Part shown: positions 13,850 through 15,079 of the stretch, one piece after another
How positions within the stretch are numbered: position 1 is the first letter of the stretch
Layout: the number at the start of each line of letters is the position of its first letter
DNA from: an uncultured Eubacteriales bacterium
Lineage (GTDB): Bacteria; Bacillota; Clostridia; UMGS1840
DNA: 15,079 bases
Direction of reading: 5' to 3'
NCBI GenBank assembly: GCA_900555525.1
Contig: USLP01000004.1
Coordinates: 1 to 15,079 of the forward strand
Notes under the pieces: generated by a model
Database searches by the model: none
Told to the model about the DNA's origin: nothing
What the model saw: only the letters and a program-made list of their open reading frames with translations
Position numbers and translations under genes: made by a program

Positions 13850-15079
13850 TTACAATTCCTTTGCCCGTTTTACATAATCGTTTAAAATATTTAATGCCTC
13901 TATGGGCGTTAAAGTTGTTACGTCAAGCTTTTTAAGGTCGTTTGTGATTTCATCGGAAATAAGAGAAGAAAAGCCTCTTTCCTCCGTAAACGGATTGTTG
14001 ACGTCATTCTTCACAACCTGCATACCCTCGCTCACTTTGCCCTCTTCAAGGTCGGAGAGTATACTGTGCGCCCTTTTTATGACTGCCTGCGGAACACCCG
14101 CAAGCTTCGCCGCCTCTATACCATAGCTGTCGTCCGTACCACCCTCTACGATACGTCTTAAAAACGTAAGGTCATCGCCTCGTTTTTTAACGGCAACACT
14201 GTAATTTTTTACGCCGTCTATTTCGTTTTCAAGCCGTGTAAGCTCATGATAATGCGTTGCAAAAAGCGTTTTCGCCTTTATCTTTTCCGTTATGTATTCG
14301 CAAACCGCCCATGCTATTGAAAGACCGTCATACGTGCTTGTTCCTCTGCCTATCTCATCAAGAATTATAAGGCTGTTTTTTGTTGCATTTTTTAAAATAT
14401 ATGCAACCTCGCTCATTTCCACCATAAATGTGGAACGCCCCATAGCAAGGTCATCGGACGCACCGACACGTGTGAAAATCTTATCGCAGATACATATATC
14501 TGCGCTTGACGCAGGCACAAACGAGCCTATTTGCGCCATCAGCGAAATAAGCGCAACCTGCCTCATATATGTTGATTTACCCGCCATATTGGGTCCCGTT
14601 ATTACGGCATAAAAATCTTTTTTGGAAAGGTTTGTATCATTAGGCACAAAAACCGAGGATTTAAGAGCCTGCTCCACGACAGGGTGTCTGCCGTCCGTAA
14701 TTTCGATTCTTCCGTCCTTATTGATATGCGGTTTGCAGTAATTGTGACGAAGAGCCGTAATCGAAAACGAAACCAAAACATCGGTATAAGCGACAGTATC
14801 CGCCGTTTCCTTTATTCTCTTTGAATTATCGAACACAAATTCCCGCAAACGGCAAAATTCTTCATATTCCAAATCGCACATACGGCTGTTTGCATTAATC
14901 AGCTTATACTCGACTTCCTTTAGTTCTTCGGTTATATAGCGTTCGCAGTTGGCAAGCGTCTGCTTGCGTATAAAATAGTCGGGAACTTGATCGATTGCTG
15001 ATTTCGTAACCTCGATATAATAGCCGAATACATTATTATAAGCCACTTTCAAACTCGGAATACCCGTTTCTTCGCTTTC
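13850..15079 (-). CDS. mutS: DNA mismatch repair protein MutS, C-terminal part (5' end outside the window)
   Basis: The visible 409 residues are the C-terminal half of MutS, which recognises mismatches and recruits MutL. The frame is open to the right edge and the first visible residues (ESEETGIPSLKVAYNNVFGY) are internal MutS sequence, so the TTG at 15052 is not the start. Visible parts, numbered from the edge: clamp/lever region (about 10-120), ATPase domain with Walker A GPNMAGKST (162-170), ASDDLAMGRSTFMVEM (207-222), Walker B LIILDEIGRGTSTYDG (237-252) and ATHYHEL (274-280), then the helix-turn-helix region and the short C-terminal tail ending DYVKRAKEL. The usual downstream partner mutL is absent; whiA follows after 27 bases. 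The protein is a paralogue of MutS2 at the other end of the window. Confidence 0.97.
   Translation of the reverse strand, partial: ESEETGIPSLKVAYNNVFGYYIEVTKSAIDQVPDYFIRKQTLANCERYITEELKEVEYKLINANSRMCDLEYEEFCRLREFVFDNSKRIKETADTVAYTDVLVSFSITALRHNYCKPHINKDGRIEITDGRHPVVEQALKSSVFVPNDTNLSKKDFYAVITGPNMAGKSTYMRQVALISLMAQIGSFVPASSADICICDKIFTRVGASDDLAMGRSTFMVEMSEVAYILKNATKNSLIILDEIGRGTSTYDGLSIAWAVCEYITEKIKAKTLFATHYHELTRLENEIDGVKNYSVAVKKRGDDLTFLRRIVEGGTDDSYGIEAAKLAGVPQAVIKRAHSILSDLEEGKVSEGMQVVKNDVNNPFTEERGFSSLISDEITNDLKKLDVTTLTPIEALNILNDYVKRAKEL

Noticed and set aside
13850..15052. TTG at 15052 as the start of a short MutS
   Set aside because: The frame stays open to the window edge and the residues upstream match internal MutS sequence, so the gene is simply cut by the window.
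1..15079. CRISPR array, insertion sequence, phage or integrative element
   Set aside because: No regularly spaced repeats, transposase or integrase motifs, or terminal inverted repeats were seen; gene content is chromosomal throughout.

Overview
The window looks like a chromosomal segment of an AT-rich member of the class Clostridia (Bacillota). Four things point there: a six-cysteine SCIFF precursor peptide with its radical SAM maturase, a hallmark of that class; the MutS2, WhiA and Rrf2 gene set; S-layer homology (SLH) domains; and Shine-Dalgarno sites of the GGAAAGGA type throughout. I cannot name a genus. An SLH-rich lineage is plausible, but that is a guess.

Layout. Positions 1-3564 are read leftwards and hold an SGNH-fold hydrolase and mutS2. 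Just upstream of mutS2 on the same strand is the RNase P RNA gene (rnpB, about 3590-3929), with a very good sigma-A promoter. A second promoter diverges from it at 4017-4045 and drives a rightward block: yajC, a small four-helix membrane protein (TIGR04086 type), a 46-codon SCIFF precursor (4904-5044), its radical SAM/SPASM maturase, dephospho-CoA kinase and an M18 zinc aminopeptidase. A hairpin at 8403-8427 separates this from a translationally coupled envelope pair: an SLH-domain protein and a membrane-anchored 5'-nucleotidase-like protein whose metallophosphatase motifs are eroded. A bidirectional terminator at 11137-11167 closes the block. From there to the right edge a leftward, tightly spaced cluster runs mutS (5' end outside the window), whiA, an Orn/Lys/Arg decarboxylase-family protein and an Rrf2-type regulator.

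How the genes fit together. The yajC-membrane protein-SCIFF-maturase group is a ranthipeptide (radical non-alpha thioether peptide) locus tied to the Sec accessory gene yajC. The precursor carries Cys32 and Thr37, the pair linked in the characterised Clostridium thermocellum homologue as I remember it. CoaE and the aminopeptidase overlap each other and the maturase gene, so they are probably co-transcribed, but a functional link is not shown. The SLH protein and the nucleotidase-like protein are likely partners at the cell surface: one held to the wall polymer, the other to the membrane.

The points most worth a second look are the SCIFF locus and its hairpins, the apparent 5'-nucleotidase pseudoenzyme coupled to an SLH protein, the RNase P RNA without a visible GGU in its tRNA-CCA-binding region, and the divergent decarboxylase followed by an Rrf2 gene with a palindrome in its leader. 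There is no CRISPR array, insertion sequence, tRNA or prophage gene that I can see.
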